A stretch of 64,000 bases of DNA from Physcomitrium patens (Eukaryota > Streptophyta > Bryopsida > Funariales > Funariaceae): contig NC_037271.1 in the NCBI RefSeq assembly GCF_000002425.4, forward strand, positions 5,832,735-5,896,734, in the 5' to 3' direction. A program made the translations under genes and the position numbers. Below are positions 1 through 12,298 of the stretch, one piece after another (within the stretch, counting starts at the first letter, position 1; every line of letters begins with the position of its first letter). The notes beneath the pieces were generated by a model. That model worked only from the letters and a program-made list of their open reading frames with translations, searched no databases and was not told where the DNA came from.

Positions 1-58
1 TGTAGGTCCAAGTAAAACCAAAAAAAGAAAAATTCAAATTTAAATAGCAAAGAAATCA

Positions 59-1110
59 GTGATAACATCAATGGCTATGAGAGTGCAAGAAGTACCAATT
101 TCAGTACAAATGGGAGCAGTAAGAGACTGCACTACAAGTGTGGCACCATTATCTACTTTTAGTGGTTGGTCAGGCTTTGATCTTGATCATAATATATCTC
201 AATTTTTGACAGCCTGCATGGCTAATAATGGTAGAACTGAAGATATTTGATTGAGATGGTTGCTAGTAACTTTAAAAGATTCAACTTTTGAATGGTATGA
301 TCGGCAACCAATGGGTAGATTTTCCAATTGGGAGGCCTTGAGGAATGCCTTCCTAACCCATTTTAGACCAATTGGATTTGAAGATCGGCTTAGAGAAAGT
401 TTTATGAATAGCAGGATATTTGTAAGGGAATCAATAGAGTCCTATTATGGCCGGATCATGGATATACGTCGTAAATGGTCAAATAATCAAATGTCAGATG
501 CGTTTATATTGTCGATATTAATCAATGGTTTGCATCCACCAAAATTGAAAATGTTTGTAAAAGAAGGTGGACCAGCTACGGTTAAGGCATCGTTGGCACG
601 AGCAAAGGTCTAGGAAGAATGTCATTATGACCAATTGTTAACAGTGGGAGCCACAATGATTCGAAGTTCAGGAAGCCAACAAATACAATCGAAAAATATA
701 TGGATGGATAATTATCCTCGACTGGCTGACTCCAACATGAAGAATGTTATGTTGCAAAAATCAATTAATGCTACTCTTCTCTAAGCAATAGCGTCAGTAA
801 CAATAACACCTTATTTTACATCACCAACCTATCAACAACCGGAGTTGTTCACAAATGCAACTATTAAAGATCCAAATGAAGCCTTGTTATTAAATCTAAC
901 AAAGAAGATGGAAAAATTGGCCGTGAATTTGGCTAAAGATAAGGAAAAACGACATAAGCCTTCTAATATGAGACCTAATGTATGGTGTAATAATTGTAAG
1001 GAACAAGGTCATTTTGATAAGGAATGTCCATCACTCAGACAAACGGGTGTTTAATGTATATTATGTGGAGGAAAGTACCCTATCGAAAATTGCAAGCATT
1101 TACAAAGGCA
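59..1110 (+). pseudogene. Element A gag region with zinc knuckle
   Basis: Fossil gag of element A. The central part (about 250-610) matches the Retrotrans_gag pattern: a WLL...FEWY start, then an aromatic/basic stretch and an ESYYGR block, which form the particle shell in live relatives. A CCHC knuckle (CNNCKEQGHFDKEC) lies at about 984-1030, and a second, weaker cysteine cluster follows directly. Elements C and D have a longer gag tail with a second pair of knuckles; here the sequence passes quickly from the knuckles to the protease region, so that tail is absent. The frame is broken. Confidence 0.75.
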
Positions 1111-1229
1111 AGAATAGTTCAATAACCAGATATTTTGAAAATGGCTGACTCCAGTCGAGTTAAACCTATGGATATTTTACAAAGTATTGATACAATAATT
1201 TCAAGGATTACCTACAAAATTGATTATAA

Positions 1230-3247
1230 TGATTTCAATTGCGAAGCTCTACATTGTCATACCGAATTTTATTGGGGCGACTGTGGTTGTATCAAGCTAA
1301 AGCTCGAAATGACTGGGGCCATGGTACATTGATAATTAGAGAAGGTAATGATAAAATTGTGCTTCAAATGTACCCTGTCCAATATCATGAAGAAACTCAT
1401 TTTGCCAGTTCAAAATTCACGTCAAATTGTGAAGATGAGTCTACAGAAGAAGAAATTGGTGCACTTGACCCAATTTATGCTGATACAAGGCAAGTTGTCG
1501 AGCATACTAGAATGAAATACTAGTAGACGGGACTGGGAGAGTACTTAGTTCCTCCTATTATTATTGACGATTCTGATCATATGATTGCATATTGAATGAA
1601 TAGACAGGATGTTAATCATGTTAGTACTATGGAACTGGAATTGGAAAGTTCTAATTTGTCGGATTTTATAAAAGATTCTTGAATTGAGCAAAACATTATT
1701 TCAAAAACTCCTAAAATTCTATGATGTCAACCAATTAATTTAGGTATAGGAGAGGCTCCTCAAATCATTCAGATTTATGACAATATAAAAGGCAAGGAGA
1801 AAAAAATTTGGGTGGATTACTTTTTAACACATAAAATTGCTTTCATATGGTCGTATGCGGATTTGAAAGGAATTCCAGTTGAAGTTTGTGAGCATCAAAT
1901 TATATTGGAGGAGAATGCTATACTAGTATGTCAAAGACAACATCGACTTAATCCAAAATACTCACTTATGGTAAAAGAAGAACTAAATAAACTCATAGAG
2001 GTTGGATTTATCTATCCAGTTCTTTTCAGTGAATGGGTTTTACTAATTGTTATGGTACCAAAAAAAAATGGAAAAGTTTGCATCACACAAGATTTTTGTA
2101 AATTAAATGCGGCTACCAAGAAGGATTATTTTTTTTTACCATTCACGGATAGTATATTAGATACTGTTGCTGGACATGAATGTTATTCATTTCTTGATGG
2201 ATTCTCCGGTTATAATCAAGTTAAAATTACAAAAGAAGACTAGTTAAAAACTACTTTTACTATGGATTGGGGGACCTTTGCTTATAAGATTATGCCGTTT
2301 GGACTTTGTAATGCACGAGCTATATTTTAAAGGGTAATGACGTAAGCATTCGAAGATTATCCACAAATTTGAATGGAAATATTTCTAGATGATTTCTATA
2401 CATTTAGTACGAGAGGCAAACATTTAGAATATCTTGATCAATGTTTGAATCAATGTGCTAAATATGAAATTTCTTTAAATTCGAAAAAATACCAATTTGA
2501 TGTGCCTTCTGGGAAAATATTGAGCCATATAGTTTTGATGGCACGCATTGCTACAAATTCGGTTAAAATAAAGATTATAATAGAATTAAAGCAATCAGAC
2601 ACTATTATGGGTGTTTGAATACTTGTTGACCATGTTAGTTATTATCGGCAATTTATCTATCTATTCACAGTTATATGTCTTTCCTTAACAAATCTCTTGA
2701 AGAAACCACCAACCGATGGAACCAATCCATTTTGAACAAAAGAATGTAGAATTGCATTCGAAACATTGAAACAGAAATTGGTATCAGCACCAATATTGGT
2801 GGCACCTTGTTGGATAAAACCATTCTAAGTTTATGTGGATGCATCTAATGTCGCGATTGGTTCTGTGCTAAGCCAAAAAGATGACCGGGGTTTTGATCAC
2901 CTTATTTATTATGCAAGTCGTCAATTAGTAGCAGTTGAAAGAAATTATACAACAATCGAAAGAGAAGCATTGGGGATGATTTATTCCGTACAAAAGTTTT
3001 GATATTATCTTCTTGGTTATAAATTTATTTTTCATGTCGACTATGATGCTTTAAAATATATGATTAATAAGCCTCAATTGAGTGGTCATATTGTACGATG
3101 GATTTTACTCTTGCAAGAATTTGACTTTATTATTTTAGGTAAGACCAGGAAAATCACATTCCAATGTGGACTATTTATCTCGGTTATTCAATATATTGGA
3201 TAATGAGCCCATTAACGATACACTATCCGATGCAAAACTGTTTGCAG
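1230..3247 (+). pseudogene. Element A pol, left part (protease, RT, RNase H)
   Basis: Fossil pol. The protease-to-RT linker is around 1240-1500. RT runs from about 1810 to 2620, with recognisable blocks PKKNGK (near 2070) and LDGFSGYNQ (near 2195). The RNase H start with YVDASN-like residues lies near 2830, and a primer-grip/connection region reads to about 3200. The order and wording match the same segments of element C (54500-55750), which makes the family assignment safe. It is broken in many places and continues right of element B at 12299. Confidence 0.75.
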
Positions 3248-4825
3248 TGTCGTGTTGTAACACGAGTATACCGTGAAAATATAAAGAAAGGGGACTTTTA
3301 TTAATATTCAGTTACCTCGAATATTGGAAGGAACGACCAACTCCAGTGCAAATACTGAGTGGTCAGGTTCAGTCACCTCGTTACAGTCAACCGAGGCATA
3401 CTGAAATGCTCCATTTGATTCCAATAACGGGAGTTAGCAGGAAGGGAAAGGATCAATTCACGCGACAGGTGAGCCTGGTTTGAAGAGCCAATGGGATCCA
3501 ATTTCGAGATTCCAATCCGGGTCCTTTTACCCAATATGAGACCTGAATTGGTCGGGCAACCCAATGCAGTCTAATTACGGGAAAATCCGAGTCTTACTAC
3601 TGGACTCTTACCCAATATGAGACCTGAATTGGTCGGGCAACCCAATGCAGTCTAGTTACGGGAAAATCCAAGTCTTACTACGAGCCTCAGCCAGTTTGAC
3701 GCGAAGACTAATTTGACCCAATTACGCGAACATCCAGGTTACTACGGGCATCTTACCCAATATGAGACCTGCATTGGTCGGGCAACCCAATGCAGTCTAA
3801 TTACGGGAACATCCAGGTTACTACGGGCATCGTACCCAATATGAGACCTGCATTGGTCGGACAACCCAATGCAATCTAATTACGAGAAAATCCGGATCTT
3901 AGTACTGGACTCTTATCCAATATGAGACCTGAATTGGTCGGGCGACTCAATGTGGACCCGAGTACGGGGTTTCGATTCTGTTTCAGGTTGTCCTATCCTC
4001 TGTGCCATTTCAAGGAAGGTTATTTTCGGTAAATGGATCTCTTAAAGGTAAAAACGGAGGAGAAAGCTTTGACGGCGGGAGCCAATTTTGGATCTAAGCT
4101 CTGACGATGGGAGCCAATTCCGGATCCAAGACGAAAGATTGAAGAAATTCAGAGGATAAGGTTAGGAGGAGAATAAGTTTTGAGGGGGGTTTTTTTTTTT
4201 TTGGATCGGAGAGCTAGCTTCAAGCTCTTTTCAAGGTTACTAGTTCGGTTTCATTGGAGGTTTTTTGAAGATCAAGGGGATTGGAGAAGAGCTTCATGCT
4301 TCGGATCGGGGAAGAAAAGATGGAGAATTGGATTTTTCTTCTTCATAGAGTTTTGGGAAGACTGAGGCAATCGTTGCTGAGGTCAGTGTTGTAATAGTGA
4401 ATCGGGATTTTTTAATGAAGTGGGTTTGATTACTCTTGACTGTTTTGTAAAATCGAGTTATGTCTGTGATTGAAGGATTAAAAGGATGTCTATAGGATTG
4501 AGTATGCGGAGTGAATGAAATTTATTGGGTTAATCTAACAAGACAGTCAGTGGATACAAGATCGTAAGTACAAAGCGGTATCGGAGATTAGCAGATTGGG
4601 TTGTTCGGGGTTCTCTGTAGCATCTAGAGACCTACCAGCTAGGGCAAAAAGGACTTCGACAAGCAGTCGAAGGGCATCCGTATAGATTTATGGTGTATTC
4701 TTGCAGTCGTTTATATTCCAGCAGTCAAAAACTGATAGACTGCTCGACTATTGACGAATCTCCATACTACCTTCTACAGCTAGACGCTCGGCACGTTCTC
4801 GAGCAAGAAAGCACGTAATATGACA
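3248..4825 (+). repeat. Element B 5' LTR (1578 bp) with internal tandem array
   Basis: Runs from TGTCGTGTTGT to AATATGACA. Its left half (about 3430-4040) resembles the gag-protease spacer of elements C and D. Inside this lies a tandem array whose unit contains CCAATATGAGACCTG and TTGGTCGGGCAACCCAATG; unit starts are near 3531, 3612, 3757, 3836 and 3917. The 3' LTR has four units and is 83 bp shorter, which accounts for the whole length difference. The right half (about 4040-4825) is unrelated to C/D and holds a TGAATGAAATTTATTGGG-type block shared by all B LTRs. Confidence 0.9.
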
Positions 4826-4829
4826 TAAG

Positions 4830-4845
4830 TGGTGAAACCAACGTG
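4830..4845 (+). other. Element B putative primer-binding site
   Basis: TGGTGAAACCAACGTG begins four bases after the LTR end, in the place where a Ty3/gypsy primer site is expected, and starts with the TGG that pairs with a tRNA CCA end. The matching tRNA is not recognised from memory, so only the position and first bases support it. Confidence 0.45.
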
Positions 4846-4895
4846 AAAGCTTGAGGGAGAAGGTATTGGATTTTGATTGATTTTATCTTTATTTT

Positions 4896-6600
4896 ATGGA
4901 AAACGAAAATAAAAATTTTGAAGGATTTTTGGGAGGAGTTTCTGGTGGGGATTCTTCTAAAGGACAAGGTATGCACATGGATCCGTCTATTGCTAGTATG
5001 TTTCAAGCCTTCTCATTGTCAATGCAGCAACAGCAAAGTAATGATCGAAAGGAAGCTTTTGCAACCAAAGCATTGCAAGTAGTGGTCAATAAAATTGATC
5101 AATTTGATGGGAGGAATATTTCGAGGTATTTAAGATGTTATGTTCGTGAAATGGAATTAAATCGGGTTTTTGAGAAGAAAATGGTTGCACTATTTGGACT
5201 TGCCACGATACCGGAGATAAGAGATCACATTACATCGATTACAGATCGTTATGGAAATTCATGGGAGGTTTTTTCACATGCATTGAAAGATGAATATTTC
5301 TTGGAAGATGCTGATCGCGTTACTAAGAAGCTGTTTTTGGAATGGATTGAACGGCCCAATAAGAATTTGCAAGCAACAGAGCTACTAAGGGAATTTGAGA
5401 GGCAGTACTCTCAATTATCGAAGGTAGAAAAATTGACATTGGAGCCGAACAAAGTTGATCTATTTCTTCAAGCTGCTGATGGAGAATTGCAAGGGAAATT
5501 AGAACTTCTTCTTGAAGACAAAGAAGAAGATGAAGGATTGACAACAAAGTGGAAGAACGTTGAAGATGCGGTGGGGTTGCTTACAAAAAGAGAAAGGAGG
5601 AAGGATAGGAGTAATATTCCAAAAAAAGTACAAGCACCCTAAGCTCCAGTACGTACAACACCACCGACAATGCCTACAGTTCAACCTTCGACATCCTTGT
5701 CAAAGAAAACAGATATGGGTATGGAAGAAATTATACGAGGAATGCGAGATCTTCAAATCAAATTGGCAAGACTTGAAGAGAATACTTCTATAAACAATTC
5801 GAAGAATGTTTCAAAACAAGGATATGTACAAAGATGCATTTGGTGTGATGATGCTTCATACACTAGAAAAGATTGCAATGAATTTAATAATATGATACGG
5901 CAGGAAATTATTTGCTGGAAAGATGGGAAGATAGCATTGAAAGATAGGGAGGATCTTCTTCAAACCAATTTTGGCAAGGGAGGAATGAGAGCATTGGTTC
6001 AAGATTACTTAAAAGGGCATGAAACAGTAGCACGAGAAAGTGCAAGTTATGGTGCTAGAGTAGATGATGAAATTGGTGGAAGTACGGAAACTAGTGAGTT
6101 TTGGGCTTCTACCGTTTCTACAACGCAAGAAGGGAAATTACCTCGAGAAGCGTTATTGAGAACTGCAGCTACAATACGAGGTAGAACAGGTTGGGAGGAT
6201 CCTGTTGAGTCTCTTTCAATTCATGCATATATTGCTAAGAGCCAACATGAAGCTTTGATGGAAGAAAAGAGACGAGGAAATTTTGATGATACTAGAGAAG
6301 GAAATTCTTCTAAGAGGCAAACTCGAGGAGACAAGGCTTGAGAGGCAGCTTCACAAGAATTGCCTATAAAGGATACCTCAGCATTATTGGGAGAAAAAAC
6401 AAAGGAGACAAAAGATAAGGGCAAATCAATTGCTTATAAGCTACTTTCTGACATTGAAGCGACAACAAATTTGAAAGGGGTGTTGGAAGAACGTATATTA
6501 AACTCTAAGGTGGAATTCACATTGAAAGAAGTTTTGGGAATTGCAAAGAAAGAGTTTCATGATGTTATCATTGACAGCATTAAGCGAAAGAGGTAATTAA
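4896..6600 (+). pseudogene. Element B gag region
   Basis: Fossil gag of element B. It opens with MENENKNFEGFLGG, has a glutamine-rich patch (SMQQQQS), then a helical gag core (LRCYVREMELNRVFEKK, then a GNSWEVF block) and charged linkers. A short cysteine motif (CIWCDDASYTRKDC, near 5836) is the likely nucleic-acid knuckle; it is not the classical CCHC spacing and is typical of this element group rather than of elements A, C and D. The lysine/glutamate-rich stretch to about 6600 leads into the protease. The region is broken. Confidence 0.75.
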
Positions 6601-9600
6601 TGGGCGAAACTGGAATGAGTCATGCTATTGATGCAAGAATATATAGAGATGAAGAAGAGGTTGGTATTGGTTACAAGCAACCAACAAATGAAAAGAATGG
6701 ATATAATCAACGAGTACATTTCAAAGATTCTAGTGACAAGGAAATGGAAACTTTGAGCCATTATACTCGGAAACATTGGGCAAGGGCAACTACTGAGATA
6801 TTGGTGAAAGTAGGAGATATAGAAGAACCAATTGTTTCTTTAGTCGACCATGGTTTTGAAATAAATCTCATGTCTAAAGATCTTTATAAGAAGCAAAAAT
6901 GGCCAATTGATATGGAATATGGATGGGCAATTCGAGCAGCTAATAACACATGGGGCGAATTATATGGAGCTTGTCCAGATGTCAAAATTCGGATTGGGGA
7001 TGTTGCGACAGAGCAACATTTCTTTGTTCAAGATACGTCTTATCCGTTGATTTTAGGACAACCTTATATTACGGCAACACGGATGGAAACAAAAGTACTT
7101 GACGATGGTTCTGCTTATGCAAGGGTACGGAGCGAAGATGAGAGGAAAGCTGTACAATTTCTAAGAGTACCTCCTAACCATGAACGGAATCGAGATAGGT
7201 TGAGGGAGAAACCATTGCCAAAGATTGTTGAAGGATTTAAGGATTTTGGGGAGGTACCACTGTAAAGCGAGATTATGGAGGTACAAAAGAGGAGGTACTC
7301 TCGCGAGATGAAGGTGCCTTTGATGCGAGTTTTATTGGTATATTGGAGAATGGAAATATTATGTATAAGAAAGTTAATGATTTTAAAAGAAAAGAAAAAA
7401 AAAGATTATATGATATTGAAGGACAATTATGCAAGTTAGGTACATTGCAAGATGATGAAAGGATTTTAGGTGTTTATGAAGAAAATGGGCTGGAAGATTC
7501 ATTGGAATTGATTACATCTATTGGGTTAGGGGATAATGATAAGATTGTTGAGATTCATTCGAGAGAGGTTTATACCATGCTTGAATCTTTTCAAGCACCA
7601 GAAGTCACAGTAGAGACGAGATATAAAACGGCAGATAAGAAGGTAAAGCCTGTTGCCGGACCATTATCAGAGGATTCTAAAGAACAAATGGGAGAAGCAT
7701 CAAAAGAAGCAAGTTTAAGAGATCCAATGAGTATTGGACATCAGTTTACTAAAGAGACTTTTGAAGAATTGAAGATTGGTTCTGATGGTTCTTTATTACC
7801 GGAGGAAATTACTTGCTTCAAAAAGATGTTGGCTAAACAAGGTAGATCGTTTGCCTTCGAATCTCATGAAATTGGGTGTGTGGATCCAAATATTGTAACA
7901 CCTATGGTTATCTTCACTGTACCACATGTACCTTGGAATCTAAGACCGATTCCAGTATCGAGGGCACATTTACCTAAATTGGTTGAACTATTAAAAGAAA
8001 AGATAAAGATGAAAATATTGGAACCTTCATTTGTGCTGTATTCTAGTCGATGGTTTACGGTACCTAAAAAGAATGGGTCACTACGGTTTATTCAAGATAT
8101 GCAACCGGTAAATGCAGTAACTGTCAGGAATGCAGGAATTGGACCTATTGTGGATGAATTTACTGAGGCGTTTGCTGGAAGGGCGATCTATTCAATGGGT
8201 GACTTGTATTCAGGTTATGATCAATTTCAACTTGCTGAAGGAAGTAGAGATATGACAACAATGAGGACACCACTTGGATTGGTTAGAATGTGCAGTCTTC
8301 CTCAAGGCACGACCAACTCAGTTGCGCATATGATGAATGGGATGAATAAGGTATTGAGAGATTTTATTCCGGAAAAGACTATGCCTTTTTGAGATGATGT
8401 TCGTATAAAAGGGTGCAGAGAAGGAGACAAGGATGAAACTTTAGATACGAGGGGATGTCGCAAATATGTTGTTGATCATATACAAGATTATGAAAAGATT
8501 TTAATTCGGCTTAGAGAAGTTCATCTTACATTATCGGGTATGAAGTCCGTATTTGGAGTACGAGAGGTTGTAATTGTTGGACATTTATGTGGATCTTACG
8601 GAAGAAAACCAGATCCGACTAAAGTTGATGCAATTGGAAGGATGAAAGAGGATTGTGATTCTTTAATAGAGGTTCGCAGGTTTTTGGGTGCATGTGTATT
8701 TTATCGAATCTGGATCCCTCATTTTGCTCACATAGCAGATCCATTATATGAACTGTTACGCAAGGGTTACCGATTTAAATGGGAAGAAAGGCATATTCAG
8801 GCAATGCAAAGATTGAAGAAATTATTGATGTCACCTCCAATATTGAGGAAGGTTGATTATAAGTGCAATAGACCAGTGATTCTTACTGTGGACGCTAGTC
8901 CATTTGCCATTGGATGGGCTGTGGGTCAAGATGATTCAAATGGGAATAGATTTGCAGTTCGATTTGGAGCTAAAGTTTTAAGTATTCGTCAGCGTGCATA
9001 TTCGCAAGTCAAAAGAGAACTTTGGGGAGTCATTTCGGCTATGGAAGTTGAAAAGGATTATTTGATTGGGGCAGTAGTAGTAATTGAAACAGATTGCTTG
9101 CCATTGCTGGGAATGATTATTAACTGTTCAACGCCAGATATTGCAATGTTGAGATGGATTGCTTATATTAAGTCACTAAATCCAGAATTTAAGCATATTA
9201 CTAGGAAGGATAATTTAGTAGCAGACATGCTATCTCGAGCAAGATACGAGAGGGAGGACGAAATGGTTGAAGACATTGATGACGTCGGATTGAAATTCTA
9301 TTCAATATCAAATCTCAACAGAGAAGACAAGCTATTTCTTGAAGAATCTTATGAAGGAAAATTATTGGATATTGGTCATTATTTGAATGCCTTGACTAAG
9401 CAGGGGAATTGGTCTACAGAAAAATTCAAACAAATAAGAAAAAAAGCATATGGATTTTTACTTCGAGATGGATTCTTATGGAAGAGACCGAAGAAAGGAA
9501 TTGGGATGCCACAACGAGTGATAGGCAAAAGGGAAGAAAGACTAAAATTATTAAAGGAGTTTCATGATAGTTTATGGGCAGGGCATAGAGGAATCTGGGC

Positions 9601-10740
9601 TACTTTTGCTAAACTCAAGGAACGATATTGGTGGAAAAATATGTATCAAGATGTGCTCTCATTTGTAGAGTCATGTGAAATCTGTCAATCGTATTCTAAT
9701 ATCCGACATCGAGATGGTCTTCATCCTACGTATCCTCTGGCTATTCGTTTTAAATGGGTTGTTGATTTGGTTATTATGCCGGTTGGGTTATGGCAGATGA
9801 GATATTTGGTTTTAGCTCGTGAAGATTTATCAAATCAAGTAGAAGGAAGAGCATTGAGGACAAAATCTACAGAGGGGATTTGTAGGTTTTTGCTTGAAGA
9901 TGTCATTTTCTGCTACGGATGCGTAGGAAAAATCATTGTAGATCGTGGAGAATTAAATGCACAAGAAGCTCGTAAGTTCTTTGAAAGATGTGGAGTTAAA
10001 CTATCCTTGACTACTGCTTATAATCCAGAAGGGAATGCAAAAAGCGAACGCGATCACCCACCTATTGTGAAAGCATTAGTTAAAGCTTGTAATGGAAAAA
10101 TTAAAGAATGGCCACGGCTTTTGTCATTTGCATTATGGGCTGATCGAACAACACATAGTTTGGTGACAGGATATATGCCAGTAGAACTTATGACAGGTCA
10201 AAAACCAATTATGCCGATTGAAGAAAAGGTACCTACTTGGAGTATGCTATCATGGGAGGATGGATTGACAAGAGAAGAACTTCTGGCTATTAGGATTCGA
10301 CAATTGGAGCAAAGAACGGAAGATGTCCAGATAGCATTGGGAAGGTTAAAAAGAGCAAGGTTACAAAACAAGGTGCGATTCGATAAGCAACATCGATTGA
10401 GACCAAAAGCAATCGAGGAAGGTGACTGGGTACTTGTTTATGACAATAGTCTGGATAATCAACATAGTACTTGGCGGAAATTTTCAAAACGTTGGTTTGG
10501 ACCATACGTGGTAACAACAGTTCATGATTATGCGACTTACTCGTTACGGGAGTTAGATAGTACAAAATTGAAAATACCATTTGCAGGGAAGCGAGTAAAA
10601 ATATTTAAACGAAGACACGCGGAGATGAATATGGAAGACCTTAATGAAGGTATAGAGATTCCGCAGCAAGAAGATGAAAGTGATTTGGATAATGAAGGTG
10701 ACAAAGATGAATTGAGCAAAGACGTAGAGGATATATTCTG
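6600..10740 (+). pseudogene. Element B pol region (protease, RT, RNase H, integrase)
   Basis: Fossil pol. A retropepsin-like segment lies near 6800-7070 (EEPIVSLVDHGFEINLMS, then LILGQPYI). RT follows at about 7900-8400 with TVPKKNGSLRFIQDMQPVN and GDLYSGYDQF, then a DDV...KG block of the kind usual in fungal-type gypsy RT. RNase H is near 8890-9240 (TVDASPFAIG). Integrase follows, with a zinc region (GHRG...CEICQ, 9570-9700) and core acidic residues in WVVDLV, IVDRGELNA and NAKSERDH. The C-terminal tail is acidic and lacks a chromodomain. The segment is well preserved but has a few breaks. Confidence 0.85.
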
Positions 10741-10791
10741 AATCAAACAACAATTGGGTAAATTGGTGCATACTTGAGGATGCACAGGTTC

Positions 10792-10803
10792 AGAGGGGGT
10801 GGA
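10792..10803 (+). other. Element B polypurine tract
   Basis: AGAGGGGGTGGA lies immediately before the TG that opens the 3' LTR at 10804. This is the expected place and composition of the plus-strand primer of an LTR retrotransposon. Confidence 0.7.
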
Positions 10804-12298
10804 TGTCGTATTGTAACACGAGTATACCGTGAAAATATAAAGAAAGGGGACTTTTATTAATATTCAGTTACCTCGAATATTGGGAGCAACGACCAACTCC
10901 AGTGCAAATACTGAGTGGTCAGGTTCAGTCACCCCGTTACAATCAGCCGGGGCATACTGAAATGCTCCATTCGATTCCAATAAAGGGAGTTAGCAGGAAG
11001 GGAAAGGACCAATTCACGCGACGGGTGAGCCTAGTTCGAAGAGCCAATTGGATCCAATTTCGAGAATCCAATCCGGGTCCTCTTACCCAATATGAGACCT
11101 GAATTGGTCGGGCAACCCAATGCAGTCTAGTTATGGGAAAATCCAGGTCTTACTACGGGCCTCAGCCAGTCTGACGCGAAGACCAATTTGACCCAATTAC
11201 ACGAACATCCAAGTTACTATGGGCATCTTACCCAATATGAGACCTGCATTGGTCGGGCAACCCAATGCAGTCTAATTACGGGAACATCCAGGTTACTACG
11301 GGCATCGTACCCAATATGAGACCTGCATTGGTCGGGCAACCCAATGCAGTCTAATTACGGAAAAATCCGAGTCTTAGTACTGGACTCTTATCCAATATGA
11401 GACCTGAATTGGTTGGGCGACTCAATGTGGACCCGAGTACGGGATTTCGATTCTATTTCAGGTTGTCCTATTCTCTGTGCCATTTCAAGGAAGGTTGTTT
11501 TCGGTAAATGAATCTCTTAAAGGTAAAAATGGAGGAGAAAGCTCTGACGACGGGAGCCAATTTTGGATCTAAGCTCTGACGATGGGAGCCAATTCCGGAT
11601 CCAAGATGGAAGATTGAAGAAATTCAGAGGATAAGGTTAGGGGGAGAATAAGTTTTGAGGGGGGTTTTTTTTTTTGGATCGGGGAGCTAGCTTCAAGCTC
11701 TTTTCAAGGTTACTAGTTCGGTTTCATTGGAGGTTTTTTGAAGATCAAGGAGATTGGAGACGAGCTTCATGCTTCGGGTCGGGGAAGAAAAGATGGAGAA
11801 TTGGATTTTTCTTCTTCATAGAGTTTTGGGAAGACTGAGGCAATCGCTGCTGAAGTCAGTGTTGTAATGGTGAATCGAGATTTTTTAATGAAGTGGGTTT
11901 GATTACTCTTGACTGTTTTGTGAAATCGAGTTACGTCTGTGATTGAAGGATTAAAAGGATGTCTATAGGATTGAGTATGCGGAGTGAATGAAATTTATTG
12001 GGTTAATCTAACAAGACAGTCAGTGGATACAAGATCGTAAGTACAAAGCGGTATCGGAGATTAGCAGATTGGGTTGTTCGGGGTTCTCTGTAGCATCTAG
12101 AGACCTACCGGCTGGGGCAAAAAGGACTTCGATAAGCAGTCGAAGGGCATCCGTATAGATTTATGGTGTATTCTTACAGTCGTTTATATTCCAGCAGTCA
12201 AAAACTGATAGACTGCTTGACTATTGGCGAATCTCCATACTACCTTCTACAGCCAGACGCTCGGCACGTTCGTGAGCAGGAAAGCACATAATACGACA
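10804..12298 (+). repeat. Element B 3' LTR (1495 bp)
   Basis: Runs from TGTCGTATTGT to AATACGACA, ending at the CAGTG junction with element A. Same layout as the 5' LTR, but the tandem array has four units (near 11097, 11232, 11311 and 11392). Differences from the 5' LTR are mostly C/T and G/A changes. The small open frame over 10902-11102 is simply the C/D-like segment read through and is not proposed as a gene. Confidence 0.9.

Larger units (their letters stand above)
3248..12298 (+). mobile_element. Element B: near-complete Ty3/gypsy element nested in element A
   Basis: LTR retrotransposon with both LTRs (3248-4825 and 10804-12298), a primer site, gag, protease, RT, RNase H, integrase and a polypurine tract in the usual Ty3/gypsy order. 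Outer and inner LTR ends read TGTCGT...ACGACA (or one-transition variants). CAGTG occurs at both junctions (3245-3249 and 12297-12301), overlapping the terminal TG and CA, and removing B rejoins element A in phase. The two LTRs are about 95-97% alike by eye, so the insertion is fairly recent (probably a few million years) but not current. It looks structurally whole but has around five coding breaks. The pol lineage resembles elements common in fungi and also seen in seed-free plants; no chromodomain was seen. Confidence 0.92.

Noticed and set aside
10440-10740. Chromodomain at the end of element B integrase
   Set aside because: The tail after the integrase barrel is acidic and lacks the aromatic and TWEP-type pattern seen in E5.
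10902-11102. Small gene inside the element B 3' LTR
   Set aside because: It is the spacer-like segment read in frame; the same sequence in the other LTRs does not keep the frame.
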